64,000 nucleotides of DNA from CBDIDH01 sp965277595 (GCA_965277595.1 CBDIDH010000002.1:4402001-4466000), one strand, 5' to 3'. Numbered from the stretch's first letter, positions 40,450-50,267 are shown. Notes: generated from the sequence alone by a model not told the origin. Numbers and translations: made by a program.

Positions 40450-42009
40450 GTGGATCTGAGACAACGCCTGAAAGTCGGAACGGATCGGGCGCTGAGCTGG
40501 GCGCTCGTGGCCTTGCTGGCGGGAACCTCGGCGGCCTTCGGCGGGCGTGTCTGGTGGGCGCCCGCGGTTCTGGGGGGCCTTTGCTTCGTGATTGTGATGC
40601 TCGGCCTCGCGCGGGCGCTGCTGGTGGGGTCATGGGCGGTTCTGAAAAGCCCGATGACGGGTCTGGGGGTGCTGGCGCTGGGTCTCGGCCTCGCGCAGAT
40701 CGTGCCGATGCCGGGACGCCTGGCCGCGCGACTTTCGCCGGAATCGAAGACGGTTTACGGACTTGGCCTCTTACCCGAACAGGCGAGGCGGCTCGACCCG
40801 ACGGTCGAATATCCCCCCGCCCCGGACAGCCGGTCGCCCGTGACGCTCGACCGCGCGGCGACGCTTCGATGGATCGCCGGGGCCTCGGCCTGTCTGGGCC
40901 TCTTCTGGGTCGTTGGTCAGTATGCGGACCGGCTCGGCCGGCTTTACGTGGTCTGGGGGAGCATCGTCTCCGCGTTTTTTCTGAACACGGCGGTGGCGCT
41001 GGTGCAGGTCGCCTGCGGTTCGCGGGGCCTTTACGGGTTCATTGAACCCGGAACGAAGGCCTGGGCGCCGAACTGGGACGACCTGCTTTCGGGACCGGGA
41101 ACCTCGGTCCTTCGCGCCGCGGGTCGAGCCCGCGAGGGGCATCCCGCCTGGGCTTTGGCCGTGGCCGACCGGCCGTTTCTGATCGGCACGCAGATGGGCG
41201 GGTCGGGGGCCTATCTGGCCCTGGCCTCGATCGCCCTCCCCCTGGCCCTGGCGCTGACGCTCCAGTTGATCGCCCCGCGCGGGAGTCGCGAGCCGGTCGG
41301 GGTTCGCCTGGGTCAGTCGGGGCGGGGGAGTCTGGTCGTGCTCCTGATCGTCATGCTGCTCGCGAGCGCCGGGCTTGTGGGCCTGCTGGCGGGACCGCAA
41401 TATAGCCTGGCCTTCGCCCTGGCCTTGCTCGTCGTGGGACTGCCGGGGGCCTGGCCGTCGGGCCTGAAATGGGGGGGCCTGGGCCTGACCTTTCTGGCCG
41501 TCTTGATTCTGACCGCAAGCGCCTTCGCGGGCTCGGCCTGGACTAAACTGGCCGCGACACCGCCGCCAGTCGCGCCCGAGGATGTCCACGAGGCCGCCCG
41601 GGTCTGGGCCGATGCCGTGCCGATCGTCCGCGATTTCCCGCTTTTGGGAACCGGGCTGGGAACCTTCGCGTCGGTTTATCCGTTTTACAAGACGCGCGAC
41701 GACTCCCCGTCGACGGCGATGAGCAGCCTCTTGCAATGGTGGATCGAATCAGGTTACGTGGGCCTGGCGCTGCTGGCGGTCGGCCTTATCTGGTGCCTCT
41801 GGAAGGTGCCGGGGGCGGTCCGAAGGGTCGGTTCGGCCGATCGTTCGCTCGCTTACGGCTTGATCGGAGCGGCGGCGGGGTTTACTCTGTTCTCCGCCGT
41901 GCACTGGACCGTTGAGCTGGCGTCGGTCGCCCTTGCCGCGAGCGCGGTGGGAGGCGCCGGGAACCGCTGGCTCGCGGGGGGTACGGATCTGTTCGTCGAG
42001 CGTGGGTAG
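40450..42009 (+). CDS. O-antigen ligase/polymerase-like membrane protein
   Basis: This 519-aa multi-spanning protein of the Wzy/WaaL class probably polymerises or transfers the glycan. Segments are LQIAPRGSREPV-side loops, a large periplasmic loop (about residues 385-430) with DFPLLGTGLGTFASVYPFYKTRDD, and LLQWWIESGYVGLALLAVGLIW, which match the O-antigen ligase family. GTG 40450 is preferred over GTG 40444 because AAAGGGG then lies at proper distance. A second protein of this class is encoded at 59150. The role is inferred from topology and neighbours. Confidence 0.78.
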   Translation: MDLRQRLKVGTDRALSWALVALLAGTSAAFGGRVWWAPAVLGGLCFVIVMLGLARALLVGSWAVLKSPMTGLGVLALGLGLAQIVPMPGRLAARLSPESKTVYGLGLLPEQARRLDPTVEYPPAPDSRSPVTLDRAATLRWIAGASACLGLFWVVGQYADRLGRLYVVWGSIVSAFFLNTAVALVQVACGSRGLYGFIEPGTKAWAPNWDDLLSGPGTSVLRAAGRAREGHPAWALAVADRPFLIGTQMGGSGAYLALASIALPLALALTLQLIAPRGSREPVGVRLGQSGRGSLVVLLIVMLLASAGLVGLLAGPQYSLAFALALLVVGLPGAWPSGLKWGGLGLTFLAVLILTASAFAGSAWTKLAATPPPVAPEDVHEAARVWADAVPIVRDFPLLGTGLGTFASVYPFYKTRDDSPSTAMSSLLQWWIESGYVGLALLAVGLIWCLWKVPGAVRRVGSADRSLAYGLIGAAAGFTLFSAVHWTVELASVALAASAVGGAGNRWLAGGTDLFVERG

Positions 42010-42109
42010 GACCGCCATCGGGCCAGGAAATCCGGTCGCCGCCTGAACGTCGGGCGAAGCGGACCGAAATTGGGTCCGATGTCGCGCCTCAAGGAGGAGT
42101 CGCCCCGCG

Positions 42110-44878
42110 ATGCCGGAAACCGCTTGCCTCCACATCCAGGCGCAAGAATCCGACCCGGTTCGCGTGGTCGACCTGCCGGGCAGCTCCGCCCGGATCGGCC
42201 GCGCCGCGTATTGCGATGTCCGCCTGGCCGACCCCGACCTGGCCGACGAGGAATGTCGGCTCCGCCGCCGCGGCTCAACCTGGCGGATCGTTCCCGTCGC
42301 GCCGGATGGCGGTGCGCTCCGGCTCGATGGCCATCGCGTCGACCGGCCGACGGAACTCCCTTATGACACGACCTTTTACGTCGGATCGTTCGGGTTCACG
42401 CTGCGCACGTCGTCGACGGCCTCGCCCTGGACGGATCGTCCCCTGCCTCTGGCGGACATCGCCAGGGAATCGGCCGGCTCCGAATTAGTCGCCCCGCAAC
42501 GCAACGCCTGGGAGAGTCAGGGAGACGCGCGCGATCGCTGGCTCCGCGCCCAGCGAGAAACCAAACGCTGGGAAACCCGCTGGCGCGCGGCGGGCGAGAA
42601 GCTCCGTGCGTCGCATCCCCCCGCCCCCGCGCCGGTTGCGCCGCCGACGCGTCCCGACGTGCCGACGCTTCTGGAAACGCGGTCGACGCTTCGACGTCCC
42701 GAGGTGCCAACGGCTCAAATCGCCAGAACCCCCGTTGCCGGATCGACCCTGTCCGAGGCGCCTCGACCTGCCGGGTATGAGCCTCCGTCCGCGCCGCGAA
42801 ATCACACAGGGCGAGCGCCGGTGCGCTCCGCCGGTTGGGCCGAGACACCGGCCCCGGTGCGACCGAAACCGCCCGAGGCCGCCGGGTTACGATTACGTCG
42901 AGCCGAGCCGACGCCGACCATTCGCAGGGTTGTTCCGAAACCACCGCTCCCAACATTGCCGATCGCCCCCGATCCGGGAACGGCCGGGGCTGTTCCCTTG
43001 CTCACGGGTCTGGGGATCTCGCGGATCGAGCACGACGACCTTGATGACCTCATTTCCCGATACTCCGCGCCCGACCCTCTGGCTTCGTTTTCCGAACCAA
43101 CCCAACGCTCCGAATCGTTCGAGGTTGAGGCGGTCGCGCAATCGTCTCGATCGACCGGAGACAAGGCGGACGTTGAGCCAAGCTCCGGTCCCTCGGAGAT
43201 CGTCGTCGGGTCGGAACCTGAAGAGGTGACCGAGCTTGAAGCCGTTGTCCGTGTCGAAACAGGGTCAACCCTCGAAGACGACGACGACTGGGACGAGCCG
43301 GAAGATGCCCGGCCGGTACTCGGGTCGACGAGGCGGGGGTCGTGGACTCGTCAGGACGTCGAGGCGTCGGAATGGGTTCGTGAGAACGCCACAACATCAA
43401 ACGCTGAGCGCACCGGGGCGGATACGTATCAGGCTGGGCCTACGCGCTGGGTCGCGCACAAACCGACGGAAGTCGTTGAGAGCAATACGGAAACGATCGA
43501 GGTTGTCGGCGGTTGGTCGTATCAGGTCCCCTTCGTGACCGATACGAACGTCGTCGAGCCGTTGGTATCGGGAGCGAAGGAATCGGCATCGACAGGCTCG
43601 GCGGGACGCCTGGAAGCTCGAACCGGGCGCGACTGGCCCACCGTCGGAGAAATCCTCGCGGCGCAAGGGGTTCGAGCGAAAGAACGGGCCGATGTCGCCA
43701 AACCCTCGAAAAAAGGGGCGAGACGTCCTGAACCGACCGCGCCGAAGGCTCCCCAGCAGTGGCGATTGCCCATCTGGCTGGCCTGGATTCCGGGGGCATC
43801 GCTGATGCTGGCGGTCGGAATCGTTGGCCTGACGGCGGCGATCGGCTGGACGAGGGACGGTTACAACGCCGGGATCGTCGCCAGAAGGCTTGCCGATGCG
43901 GAAATCTCGCAAAGCCCCTTGCCGGAAGGGATTGTACCGCCGGAAGGGTCGTGGTGGTCGACCTCCGCGGCGCACCTTGTTGACTGGGCGGCGTATCTCG
44001 ATCGGACCGGCGACGACCCAACCCGCGCGGAAGAAGCCCGGCAATTGCTCGACCGGGCGGCTCGACTCGCTCCCTTGAATCCTTCGGTACGGTATGCCCT
44101 GGCTCGACCCTCGCCCGGCGAGGCCCTGACGCCCTCGGCTGTTCTGGCGCGCGGCCTCGGGCAGAGCCGCGACGTCCCCGCGCTGGCCTGGGTGGGCCGG
44201 GCCTTGCTCGCCGCCGGCAAGAAAGAGCCGGCCTTGCGGGCCTTCCGCGAGGCGCTCGAAATGGGCTCGGAGGCCGACCTCACCCGCGCCGGTTTGCCCG
44301 CGTTCCTGGACGACCCGCAGATCCGCCGATACGCTCTGCCGACCGAGGATGCCCTGGCGTCGGTCGTCCGCGAGATGGCGGCGTCGTCGGCCTGGTCGTA
44401 CCGGGATTGGGCCAGCGCCTTGCCCCGAGGGACCGCCTCGGCCGTCGTCGCCGCCCGGGTTCTGCGCGAGTCGGGAAGTCCAGACGCCGAAACCGCCCTG
44501 AACGACGCCCTGGCCTGGGCCGCGGAAGACGCCCGAGGGCTGGACGCCGACCGGTCGGCCAACGCGGTCCGGCTCGCCTCGTGGGCCGAGGCATTGGCGA
44601 TGAAGCAGAAGTGGGCCGAGGCTCGCGATCGGTATCGACTCGCGGTCGACCTGATGCCGGTGGACCTGATTCGAAGGGCCTGGTGGCTCAATCTCGCCGA
44701 CCTGGAATCGCGGGTCGACGGCGAGCCGGAACGGCAAAAGGCGCTGGAACAGGCGAAGGTGGCGGACCTGAAAGACGAGGTCACCCGCCGCGCTGTCGAC
44801 TTGCAGCGGGCTTCGGGAACGCTGGCGCGTCGGCCCTTGGGACAGAAAGTGGGACCTGACGCGGAGGCTCGAAGGTGA
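42110..44878 (+). CDS. FHA-like domain, membrane span and helical-repeat protein
   Basis: This 922-aa protein has three parts. Residues 1-100 resemble an FHA domain (SSARIGRAAYCDVRLADPDLADEECRLRRRG), but the phosphothreonine-contacting Ser and His of the RxxS..H motif are missing. Residues 100-550 are Pro/Glu/Ser-rich and probably disordered. A membrane span lies near 556-581 (IPGASLMLAVGIVGLTAAIGW), and residues 600-920 are helical TPR-like sequence (LLDRAARLAPLNPSVRYALARP). No family with all three parts is known to me. It sits between the ligase-like gene and the exosortase, so it may scaffold the export complex. Confidence 0.8.
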   Translation: MPETACLHIQAQESDPVRVVDLPGSSARIGRAAYCDVRLADPDLADEECRLRRRGSTWRIVPVAPDGGALRLDGHRVDRPTELPYDTTFYVGSFGFTLRTSSTASPWTDRPLPLADIARESAGSELVAPQRNAWESQGDARDRWLRAQRETKRWETRWRAAGEKLRASHPPAPAPVAPPTRPDVPTLLETRSTLRRPEVPTAQIARTPVAGSTLSEAPRPAGYEPPSAPRNHTGRAPVRSAGWAETPAPVRPKPPEAAGLRLRRAEPTPTIRRVVPKPPLPTLPIAPDPGTAGAVPLLTGLGISRIEHDDLDDLISRYSAPDPLASFSEPTQRSESFEVEAVAQSSRSTGDKADVEPSSGPSEIVVGSEPEEVTELEAVVRVETGSTLEDDDDWDEPEDARPVLGSTRRGSWTRQDVEASEWVRENATTSNAERTGADTYQAGPTRWVAHKPTEVVESNTETIEVVGGWSYQVPFVTDTNVVEPLVSGAKESASTGSAGRLEARTGRDWPTVGEILAAQGVRAKERADVAKPSKKGARRPEPTAPKAPQQWRLPIWLAWIPGASLMLAVGIVGLTAAIGWTRDGYNAGIVARRLADAEISQSPLPEGIVPPEGSWWSTSAAHLVDWAAYLDRTGDDPTRAEEARQLLDRAARLAPLNPSVRYALARPSPGEALTPSAVLARGLGQSRDVPALAWVGRALLAAGKKEPALRAFREALEMGSEADLTRAGLPAFLDDPQIRRYALPTEDALASVVREMAASSAWSYRDWASALPRGTASAVVAARVLRESGSPDAETALNDALAWAAEDARGLDADRSANAVRLASWAEALAMKQKWAEARDRYRLAVDLMPVDLIRRAWWLNLADLESRVDGEPERQKALEQAKVADLKDEVTRRAVDLQRASGTLARRPLGQKVGPDAEARR

Positions 44879-45016
44879 TCCACGGGTATCGGACGAAGTG
44901 ACGATCGGGACGTTCGGCCCGCCGGGAGGCATCGGCCGGACGTCGTTGAGGGATCACCAGGGATGAGGCGAGGGATCGGCCTGGCCGGACCCTTTTTGGC
45001 GAGGGAACGCAACGTG

Positions 45017-46009
45017 ATGACACCGAGTTCCGAAGGCACCTTGCAGCCGTCCGGCCGAGGCAAGTCCACCCCCGCGCTCGTCGCGCTCGCGGCCAGGGCC
45101 TGGATTGAGCCCGGGACTCGGGCGACCCTGGCCGGCGCCGCGGCAGCCGCGGGCTTCCTCGCCCTGATCTACTGGAAAAACATCGTCCACTTCTGGCTCT
45201 CATGGTCGACCGACGAGAATTACAGCCACGGCTTCCTCGTGCCTCTGATCAGCCTCTATTTCGCCAACCTCGCCTCGGAACGCGGTCCGGTCCCCGTTCG
45301 GAAAGGGACCGCGCTCGGTCTGAGCCTGCTGATCGGTGCCCTGATCGTCAAATTGGCGACCGTCGTCATCGTCGTCGGAACGCTCGGTGACCTGGCCCTG
45401 ATCGTCTCGATCGCGGGGGTCGTGGCGCTTCTGGCGGGTTCCGCGGCGCTCCGGCGTTACGGCTTCGCCATTGCCTTTCTCGTCTTCATGATCCCCCTGC
45501 CGGTCGCCCTCTATGCGGCGATTGCCTCGCCGCTTCAGTTGATGGTGAGCAAGGTTGCGTCGATTTTTTTGAACGCGACGGGCGTCCCCGTGTTGACCGA
45601 GGGGAACATGATGACCCTCCCCGGCGGGGTCCAGATGTTCGTCGCCGAGGCGTGCAGCGGGATGAGGCAGTTGACCGGCTTTCTGGCGCTGACCTCGGCC
45701 GTCGCGTATCTCTCGGGACGCCCCGCCTGGTATCGCCTGGCGGTCGTCGGCTCGGCCGTGCCGATCGCCATGACCGCCAACGTGGCCCGCGTCGCGTTGA
45801 CGGGATACATCATGTATTTCATCGACCCACAGTTTGCCTCGGGCGCGTATCACACGCTTGAAGGTCTGTTGATGCTCGGGTTTGGACTTTCCCTGTTGCG
45901 CGGCGGCTGCTGGATTCTTGACCAGGTGGTCGCGGTCACCGTTGTTGAACCGACCGCGGCGGAAAAACCGGGTCTAGATCGGCAAAACGAAGCCAACGCC
46001 GCCAACTAG
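45017..46009 (+). CDS. Exosortase
   Basis: This 330-aa membrane enzyme of the exosortase family cleaves and sorts proteins with C-terminal sorting tags in exopolysaccharide-making bacteria. The catalytic triad is present: Cys213 in AEACSGMRQL, Arg258 in NVARVALTG, His279 in YHTLEG. About eight spans are predicted, and SWSTDENYSHGFLVPLIS is the family N-terminal motif. ATG 45017 has GAGGGAA upstream. EpsI follows 107 bases later, the usual pairing. No PEP-CTERM-like tag was recognised at the C-termini read in this window. Confidence 0.9.
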   Translation: MTPSSEGTLQPSGRGKSTPALVALAARAWIEPGTRATLAGAAAAAGFLALIYWKNIVHFWLSWSTDENYSHGFLVPLISLYFANLASERGPVPVRKGTALGLSLLIGALIVKLATVVIVVGTLGDLALIVSIAGVVALLAGSAALRRYGFAIAFLVFMIPLPVALYAAIASPLQLMVSKVASIFLNATGVPVLTEGNMMTLPGGVQMFVAEACSGMRQLTGFLALTSAVAYLSGRPAWYRLAVVGSAVPIAMTANVARVALTGYIMYFIDPQFASGAYHTLEGLLMLGFGLSLLRGGCWILDQVVAVTVVEPTAAEKPGLDRQNEANAAN

Positions 46010-46116
46010 GCCAGAGGGTTAACGATACGGTCCTGTCCGTGGAACAGTCAGGACTTACGTGGACGCGCGATGGACGCGATTTGCTCGAATACTTGCGAGT
46101 TTTCGAAGGACCCGCG

Positions 46117-46791
46117 ATGACCCCGACCCGACGTGTAACGATCTGTCTCGCCGTGCTCGTCGTGGCGCTCGGCGCGCAGGCGGGCCTGGAAGCGATGACG
46201 GCGATCGAACGGCCCGAACTCAAGACCAGGCTGGCGACCTTGCCGCTCGTGCTGGGCGATTGGGTCGGCAAGGACCAGCCGGTCAATCCGCTCATCGTGG
46301 AAAAGGCGCAGACGGACGACTACCTGAACCGCGTTTATGAAGACAGCAAACGCCCCGGCCGTCGGGTCTGGCTCTGGATGAATTACTCGAAAAAAGGGAC
46401 GAACCTGCGGCACTCGCCCGAGATCTGCCTCCCCTCGGGAGGCTGGGAAAAGGTCGAGTCTCAGTGCCGGGTGATCGACCTGGCCGGGCCTGACGGAGCG
46501 GCGATGCCGGTGAGCCATCTGGCTTACGCGCAAGGAGAACTGGTTCAGGGCGTCGGATTCTGGTACTACATCTTTGGTGAGGGGCGTCTGGAACGGTACG
46601 TACGAGGGTTGAAGATCAGCAGCCGGAGCAGCCACGGACGGACCACCCGCGGGTCGAGCCTCACGGTCGAGGTTTTTTGCCCGGGTGCGACGGACCCCGA
46701 CGGCGCGGCCCTGCGCGACTTCGCCGGGCGGCTCGCCCCGGCGCTGGAACCGATCCTGCCCGACGACCGTGCCCATTATTTTACACCGTGA
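46117..46791 (+). CDS. epsI: EpsI-family exosortase-associated protein
   Basis: This 224-aa protein has one N-terminal membrane span (VTICLAVLVVALGAQAGL) and the EpsI domain. The domain contains LPLVLGDWVGKDQPV, then NYSKKGTNLRHSPEICLPSGGWEKVES, the His-x-Pro...Cys-Leu-Pro...Gly-Trp motif. GVGFWYYIFGEGRLERYVRGLKISSRSSHGRT ends the fold. ATG 46117 with GAAGGA is preferred over an earlier start. EpsI proteins occur with exosortases in polysaccharide loci; their biochemical role is not settled. Confidence 0.87.
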   Translation: MTPTRRVTICLAVLVVALGAQAGLEAMTAIERPELKTRLATLPLVLGDWVGKDQPVNPLIVEKAQTDDYLNRVYEDSKRPGRRVWLWMNYSKKGTNLRHSPEICLPSGGWEKVESQCRVIDLAGPDGAAMPVSHLAYAQGELVQGVGFWYYIFGEGRLERYVRGLKISSRSSHGRTTRGSSLTVEVFCPGATDPDGAALRDFAGRLAPALEPILPDDRAHYFTP

Positions 46792-46855
46792 CCCGGGTCG
46801 GACGGCCAAGGCTGTACCCCTGGCCGCCGGGATCGCAAGGAGCTGGGAGGCCTTG

Positions 46856-47872
46856 ATGAAGCGTGCGTTGATTACCGGGATCACCGGCCAGGACGGGTCC
46901 TATCTCGCCGAATTCCTGCTGGCCAAACCGGATTACGACGTCCACGGCCTGGTTCGCCGTTCCAGTAGCCTGAACCGGCAGCGGATCGACCCGATCCTCA
47001 GCAACGTCCCCGCCGCTCGTGACCGATTCCACCTCCATTATGCCGACCTCGCCGATGCCTCAAGCATGGCGACCCTGATGGAGCAGGTCCGCCCCGACGA
47101 GGTGTATAACCTGGGCGCGCAGAGCCACGTCCGCGTCTCGTTCGACCAGCCGCTCTATACCGCCGACGTCGTCGGCCTGGGAACCTTGCGGCTCCTCGAA
47201 GCGGTTCGCCACCTGGCGAAGAGTCAGCCCGTCAAGTTTTATCAGGCGTCCAGCTCCGAGATGTTCGGTTCCGCCGAGCCGCCGCAAGGGTTGACAACCC
47301 CCTTCCACCCGAGAAGCCCCTACGCCTGCGCCAAGCTTTACGGCCACTGGCAGACGGTGAACTACCGCGAGGCTTACGGGTTATTCGCCTGCTCGGGCAT
47401 CCTTTTCAATCATGAGAGCCCGAGGCGCGGCGAGTCGTTCGTGACCCGCAAGATCACCCTGGGCGCGACCCGGATCAAGGAAGGCCTTCAGAAAAAGCTG
47501 GTGATGGGCAACCTCGACGCCAAGCGCGACTGGGGTTTTGCCGGCGATTACGTCCGCGCCATGTGGCTGATGCTTCAGCAGGACGAACCCGACGACTACG
47601 TCGTCGCGATGGGCGAGACCCACTCGGTCCGCGAGTTCCTCGAACTGACCTTCTCGATGCTCGACCTTAATTACAAGGACTTCGTCGAGTTCGACGAGCG
47701 CTACATGCGTCCTTCCGAGGTTGACGTCCTGCTCGGCGATCCGGGCAAGACGAACACGAAGCTGGGCTGGCGGCCCGAGGTCGACTTCAAGGGGCTCGTC
47801 AAGATGATGGTCGAGCACGACCTGGAACTCGCCCGACGCGAGAAGTATGCGCAAGGCTATCGTTCAAGTTGA
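46856..47872 (+). CDS. gmd: GDP-mannose 4,6-dehydratase
   Basis: This 338-aa short-chain dehydrogenase-like enzyme makes GDP-4-keto-6-deoxymannose, the precursor of fucose, rhamnose-type and perosamine sugars. The NAD(P) motif is GITGQDGSYLAEFLL, SSSEMFG holds the Ser/Glu catalytic pair, and YACAKLYGHW the Tyr-x3-Lys. FNHESPRRGESFVTRKI is the Gmd signature. ATG 46856 follows GGGAGG; the longer frame into EpsI is not used. It supplies a deoxy-sugar for the polysaccharide. A partner reductase is not in the window. Confidence 0.93.
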   Translation: MKRALITGITGQDGSYLAEFLLAKPDYDVHGLVRRSSSLNRQRIDPILSNVPAARDRFHLHYADLADASSMATLMEQVRPDEVYNLGAQSHVRVSFDQPLYTADVVGLGTLRLLEAVRHLAKSQPVKFYQASSSEMFGSAEPPQGLTTPFHPRSPYACAKLYGHWQTVNYREAYGLFACSGILFNHESPRRGESFVTRKITLGATRIKEGLQKKLVMGNLDAKRDWGFAGDYVRAMWLMLQQDEPDDYVVAMGETHSVREFLELTFSMLDLNYKDFVEFDERYMRPSEVDVLLGDPGKTNTKLGWRPEVDFKGLVKMMVEHDLELARREKYAQGYRSS

Positions 47873-47909
47873 CCCGGCGCAAGGCTGCCAGAACGGGGAG
47901 AATCACCCG

Positions 47910-49340
47910 ATGAGTCCGGGTTCCGAAACCAAGGTCGTCGTGATCGGGCTCGACTGCGCGGAGCCGAGCCTGGTCTTTGATCGCTTCGCCGATCGCCTGC
48001 CGAACTTGTCTCGGCTTCGTCGCGAAGGGATCTGGGGCAAACTTCGAAGCTGCGACCCGCCGATCACGGTTCCAGCGTGGATGTCGATGATGTCGAGCAA
48101 GGACCCGGGCACGCTCGGGTACTATGGCTTTCGCAACCGCGCGGACCGCTCTTACGAAAAGATGACGACGGCCACGGCGCTTGCCGTGAAAGAGCCCTTG
48201 CTCTGGGATTACCTCGGCGTCGCCGGCAAGAAGGTCATCCTGATCGGCGTTCCGCAGACGTATCCCCCCAGGCCCGTCAACGGCCTGATGATTACCGACT
48301 TCCTGACCCCCTCGATCGAGTCAAACTACACGTATCCGCCCGAACTCAAGGCCGAGATCGCCGGTTGGCCCGACGTTCACCCGTATGAGTTCGACGTCAG
48401 CGACTTTCGGACCCCCGACAAGGGCAAGATCCGCGACGCCCTCGTGCGGATGACCGACAAGCGATTTGCCCTCGCCCGCAGGCTCTTGACCGGCAAGCCC
48501 TGGGACTTCTTCATGATGGTCGAGATGGGCACCGATCGCGTCCATCACGCCTTCTGGCAGTACATGGACCACGCGCATCATCGGTTTGAACGGGGCAACC
48601 CGTTTGAGTCGGTAATCGTTGACTATTACGAACACGTCGACCGCAAGATCGGCGAGCTGCTCGAGGTCCTGCCCGAGGGAACCAACGTCGTCGTCGTTTC
48701 CGACCACGGAGCCCAGTGCATGGAAGGGGGCGTCGCGCTCAACGAATGGCTCGTTCAGCAGGGCTACCTCGTCCTCAAGGAGCCGCCGACAGCCCCCTCG
48801 CGGCTTGAAGGGCTCAAGATCGACTGGTCCAAAACCACCGCCTGGGGATCGGGCGGCTATTACGGCCGCCTCTTTCTCAACGTCAAGGGACGCGAGCCGC
48901 AAGGGCTGATTGCTCCTGAAGACTATGAGGCGACCCGCGACCGCCTGATCGGCGAACTCGAAGCGCTCGGCGACCCGCAAGGGCGACCGATCGGCACGAG
49001 GGTCCTCAAGCCCGAGAGTCTTTATAAGGAAGTTCGAGGCGCGGCGCCGCCGGACCTCTTCGTCTACTTTGGCGACCTTCGCTGGCGGTCGGTCGGAACT
49101 GTCGGCACCGGCTCGATTCACACCTTCGAGAACGACACTGGCCCCGACGACGCCAACCACGCCGCCGACGGCCTCTTGATGATTCGCGGCCCCGAGATCG
49201 CCCCGCGAGGGCCGGTCGAAGGGATGCAGCTCATGGACGTGACCCCGACCGTCCTTCGCCTCTTTGGCCTCGATGTCCCCGAGGGACTTCAGGGCCACGT
49301 CATCGCCGCCGCCCTCCCCGGCGCGGCGGTCGCGCACTGA
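47910..49340 (+). CDS. Alkaline-phosphatase-superfamily phosphodiesterase/transferase
   Basis: This 476-aa enzyme is of the type I phosphodiesterase/nucleotide pyrophosphatase class. KVVVIGLDCAEPSLVFDRF gives the first metal-binding Asp, CDPPITVPAWMSMMSS the nucleophile region, and VVVVSDHGAQCMEGG the Asp-His metal pair. MGTDRVHHAFWQYMD holds the second metal set. Such genes often occur in planctomycete and archaeal polysaccharide loci, where they may add or remove phosphate-linked groups. No signal peptide is seen. A relative begins at 63022. Confidence 0.82.
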   Translation: MSPGSETKVVVIGLDCAEPSLVFDRFADRLPNLSRLRREGIWGKLRSCDPPITVPAWMSMMSSKDPGTLGYYGFRNRADRSYEKMTTATALAVKEPLLWDYLGVAGKKVILIGVPQTYPPRPVNGLMITDFLTPSIESNYTYPPELKAEIAGWPDVHPYEFDVSDFRTPDKGKIRDALVRMTDKRFALARRLLTGKPWDFFMMVEMGTDRVHHAFWQYMDHAHHRFERGNPFESVIVDYYEHVDRKIGELLEVLPEGTNVVVVSDHGAQCMEGGVALNEWLVQQGYLVLKEPPTAPSRLEGLKIDWSKTTAWGSGGYYGRLFLNVKGREPQGLIAPEDYEATRDRLIGELEALGDPQGRPIGTRVLKPESLYKEVRGAAPPDLFVYFGDLRWRSVGTVGTGSIHTFENDTGPDDANHAADGLLMIRGPEIAPRGPVEGMQLMDVTPTVLRLFGLDVPEGLQGHVIAAALPGAAVAH

Positions 49341-49412
49341 TCTGCCTGGATCAAAAAGCCAAGGGACGCCCGCGACGGACCTGAACCCGCAACGCAACAA
49401 GGATGTGACCCC

Positions 49413-50267
49413 ATGACACTGACGGAAACCCTGAAGGATGCCCGAGGACTCGGCAAGAAAGCCGTCGCCCGGCTGGCGCGCAAGGTCTTGCCAAAAACCA
49501 CGATCACGCTGACCCATGTTGACCCTGGCCTGAAGCTGACGGTCAACCTGAGGCGACACGTCATGTTCTGGTCGGGAGGACTCGCCCGGTTCGAGCCCTT
49601 CACCGTCAAGGCGCTTCGCGCTGTTGTTGAGCCCGGCGATACGGTGTACGACGTCGGCGCGAATGTCGGCTTCTTCGCAACACTTCTCTCGCGGCTCGTC
49701 GGCGCCTCGGGCCAGGTTCTCGCCTTCGAGCCGGAGCCGGAAAACCTGACCTTGCTGCGCGCCAACCTCGATCAGAACCAGTGCCGGAACGTGACCGTCG
49801 AAGCGTGCGCTCTGGGAGAAACGCCCGGCACGGCCATCTTCAGCCTGGATGAAGCGACCGGTTCGACCGGCCACCTCGGCGGCGAGCCGACGGCCGGAGA
49901 ACTCGCCGTCGGCACCGGCAAGGTCCGGCTCATCGAGACCCGGGTCGAGACGATCGACGTCGTCTCGGAACGCCTGGGAGTCGTGCCGAAGGTCATCAAG
50001 ATGGACATTGAAGGGGGTGAGATTCACGCCCTTCGCGGCGCCCGGGAAACCCTCACGCGAAGCCGCCCTCTCGTCCTCTCGGAACTGGCCTGCGAACAGG
50101 GGGCCGACGTCGTTCGCTTCCTTGATGGCCTCGACTATCGACTCTGGGACCTTGAGACCGGCCGGATGGTCCGGCCCGGCGATCATCCGTTCATGGTCGT
50201 CGCGGTTCCGGCCGAGTCGGTCGATGGAGATCGAGCGCAACGGGTGATCAAGGCGTTGCATGGGTAG
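49413..50267 (+). CDS. FkbM-family methyltransferase
   Basis: This 284-aa SAM-dependent O-methyltransferase has the core YDVGANVGFFATLLSRLVGASGQVLAFEPEPENLTLLRANL near residue 80, with the E-x-D type SAM contacts. VPKVIKMDIEGGEIHALRGA is the FkbM signature. The N-terminal 70 residues are basic and lack a signal. FkbM enzymes often methylate sugar hydroxyls of glycans, which fits its place at the end of the polysaccharide run. A 246-base gap (50268-50513) without any recognised feature follows. Confidence 0.87.
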   Translation: MTLTETLKDARGLGKKAVARLARKVLPKTTITLTHVDPGLKLTVNLRRHVMFWSGGLARFEPFTVKALRAVVEPGDTVYDVGANVGFFATLLSRLVGASGQVLAFEPEPENLTLLRANLDQNQCRNVTVEACALGETPGTAIFSLDEATGSTGHLGGEPTAGELAVGTGKVRLIETRVETIDVVSERLGVVPKVIKMDIEGGEIHALRGARETLTRSRPLVLSELACEQGADVVRFLDGLDYRLWDLETGRMVRPGDHPFMVVAVPAESVDGDRAQRVIKALHG

